DNA of 64,000 nucleotides, from positions 67,552,919 to 67,616,918 of the forward strand of contig CM069452.1 of assembly GCA_035610835.1 (NCBI GenBank), in the 5' to 3' direction. Within the stretch, counting starts at the first letter, position 1. Every line of letters starts with the position of its first letter. The DNA comes from Ophiura sarsii. Taxonomy: Eukaryota; Echinodermata; Ophiuroidea; Amphilepidida; Ophiuridae. Positions 63,259 through 64,000 of this stretch are shown in pieces. The notes under the pieces are model-generated. The model did no database searches, had not been told where the DNA came from, and saw nothing but the letters and a program-made list of their open reading frames with translations. The translations under genes were made by a program, and so were the position numbers.

Positions 63259-63821
63259 CCTCACCCCAACATCGGTGCAACGGACATCCGTATTGCGCAA
63301 TACGTAAGCTCGACCTCACGGTTCTAATTTGTTAACGGTATTTTGTGAGTTTTCAAATATGCGCAGTAAATTTATCGAAGTGCGCCCGCGTATGCGTGAC
63401 TGTGGCCAGGAGGATATAAGCCGTGAGTCCATTGTGCATTATCGTGCGTGCGGCCAAAACCGCGTGCGTGTGGAGATATTCCTGCGCGTACGTGCGTTTG
63501 GATTACTTTTGCGTGTGCAGAGATAAAAAAAAACCCGAATATTTTTCGCCAAATTGGAACTGATTTAAATATAGAACTTTGTCCGCCCTTACGTCAAAGT
63601 AATATTTTGCACCTCTAATCGGTATACAAATATATATATTTGAAATTTGTTAACACTGAATGATATGTTTACGTCTTCTCTGGTGAAATTGAGCATAGTT
63701 TTGTATTTCTATACATAGTCTATTGCATAGATTTAAATCCAATGATAAACAAATTCAAGAAGAATTTTTGTTTTGACATCACTAAATACCAGTGTGTTCA
63801 TGTTCTCTTATTTCATAACAG

Positions 63822-63835
63822 GATACATCTACTAA
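63822..63835 (+). CDS. Possible alternative last exon (NPGYIY end)
   Basis: A good acceptor (TTATTTCATAACAG) is followed by GATACATCTACTAA, which joins exon 28 in phase to give GYIY and a stop, so NPGY. It could be an alternative to exon 29 or chance; no transcript evidence is available here. Confidence 0.35.
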
Positions 63836-63903
63836 GAGACATCGAGCCACAAGTGTGAGGAATACTACTGTACTACCAGAAAGATCCGCCCTGACAGTTA
63901 TCC

Positions 63904-63924
63904 GGGGGGGGGGGGGGGGGGGGG
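63904..63924 (+). repeat. Poly-G run, 21 bases
   Basis: Uninterrupted run of 21 G within the downstream region. Confidence 0.85.
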
Positions 63925-64000
63925 AGCTCTGTTTAAAGTTGTTAGCGTCTGTGTGAGTGAAAACGCGGATAAAAGATACTTTTTCCGACAACAAAACGCG

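Overview
This window is animal nuclear DNA, most likely from a marine invertebrate deuterostome (echinoderm, hemichordate or amphioxus type). I infer this from GT-AG introns, secreted-protein exons of C-type lectin, NIDO and Calx-beta type, and a dense mix of fold-back DNA transposons, tRNA-like SINE pieces and a CR1/L2-like LINE fragment. The species cannot be settled from sequence alone. No bacterial operon, CRISPR or rRNA feature is present.

The window holds one convincing gene, on the + strand, with a start codon at 11911 and a stop at 62274. I could assemble 29 coding exons (5,199 nt with the stop, 1,732 codons) whose phases all join. The predicted protein is a single-pass type I membrane protein: signal peptide, C-type-lectin-like domain (CTLD, exons 2-3), two NIDO domains of four exons each (4-7 and 8-11), eight Calx-beta domains of two exons each (12-27), a transmembrane helix and a short cytoplasmic tail (28-29). 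The tail ends in an NPxY motif that is completed across the last splice junction. The extracellular part looks built for adhesion or recognition in the matrix. The tail looks able to bind a PTB-domain or endocytic adaptor. Both roles are inferred from domain families.

Layout: 1-4460 holds GTTGTT-rich repeats, a fold-back element and unassigned DNA. 4465-5605 is a 5'-truncated, frameshifted LINE 3' end with a (TAA)n tail. 5997-11352 is an array of about 34 copies of a 158-bp unit. 11353-11910 is the region just upstream of the gene. 11911-62274 is the gene, whose introns are packed with palindromic MITEs (several with visible TA, TTAA or 8-bp target duplications), minisatellites and very long G runs. 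62275-64000 is downstream DNA with another fold-back and a possible alternative last exon at 63822.

The points most worth a second look are: the CTLD-NIDO2-Calx-beta8-TM architecture with its modular exon phases; two possible last exons that both complete an NPxY motif; a probable GC-AG intron; an internal block of nuclear-receptor-like DR1 and DR4 repeats; a nested transposon insertion whose empty site can be read from the opposite arm; and two 467-bp TTAA-flanked elements of equal length in one intron.
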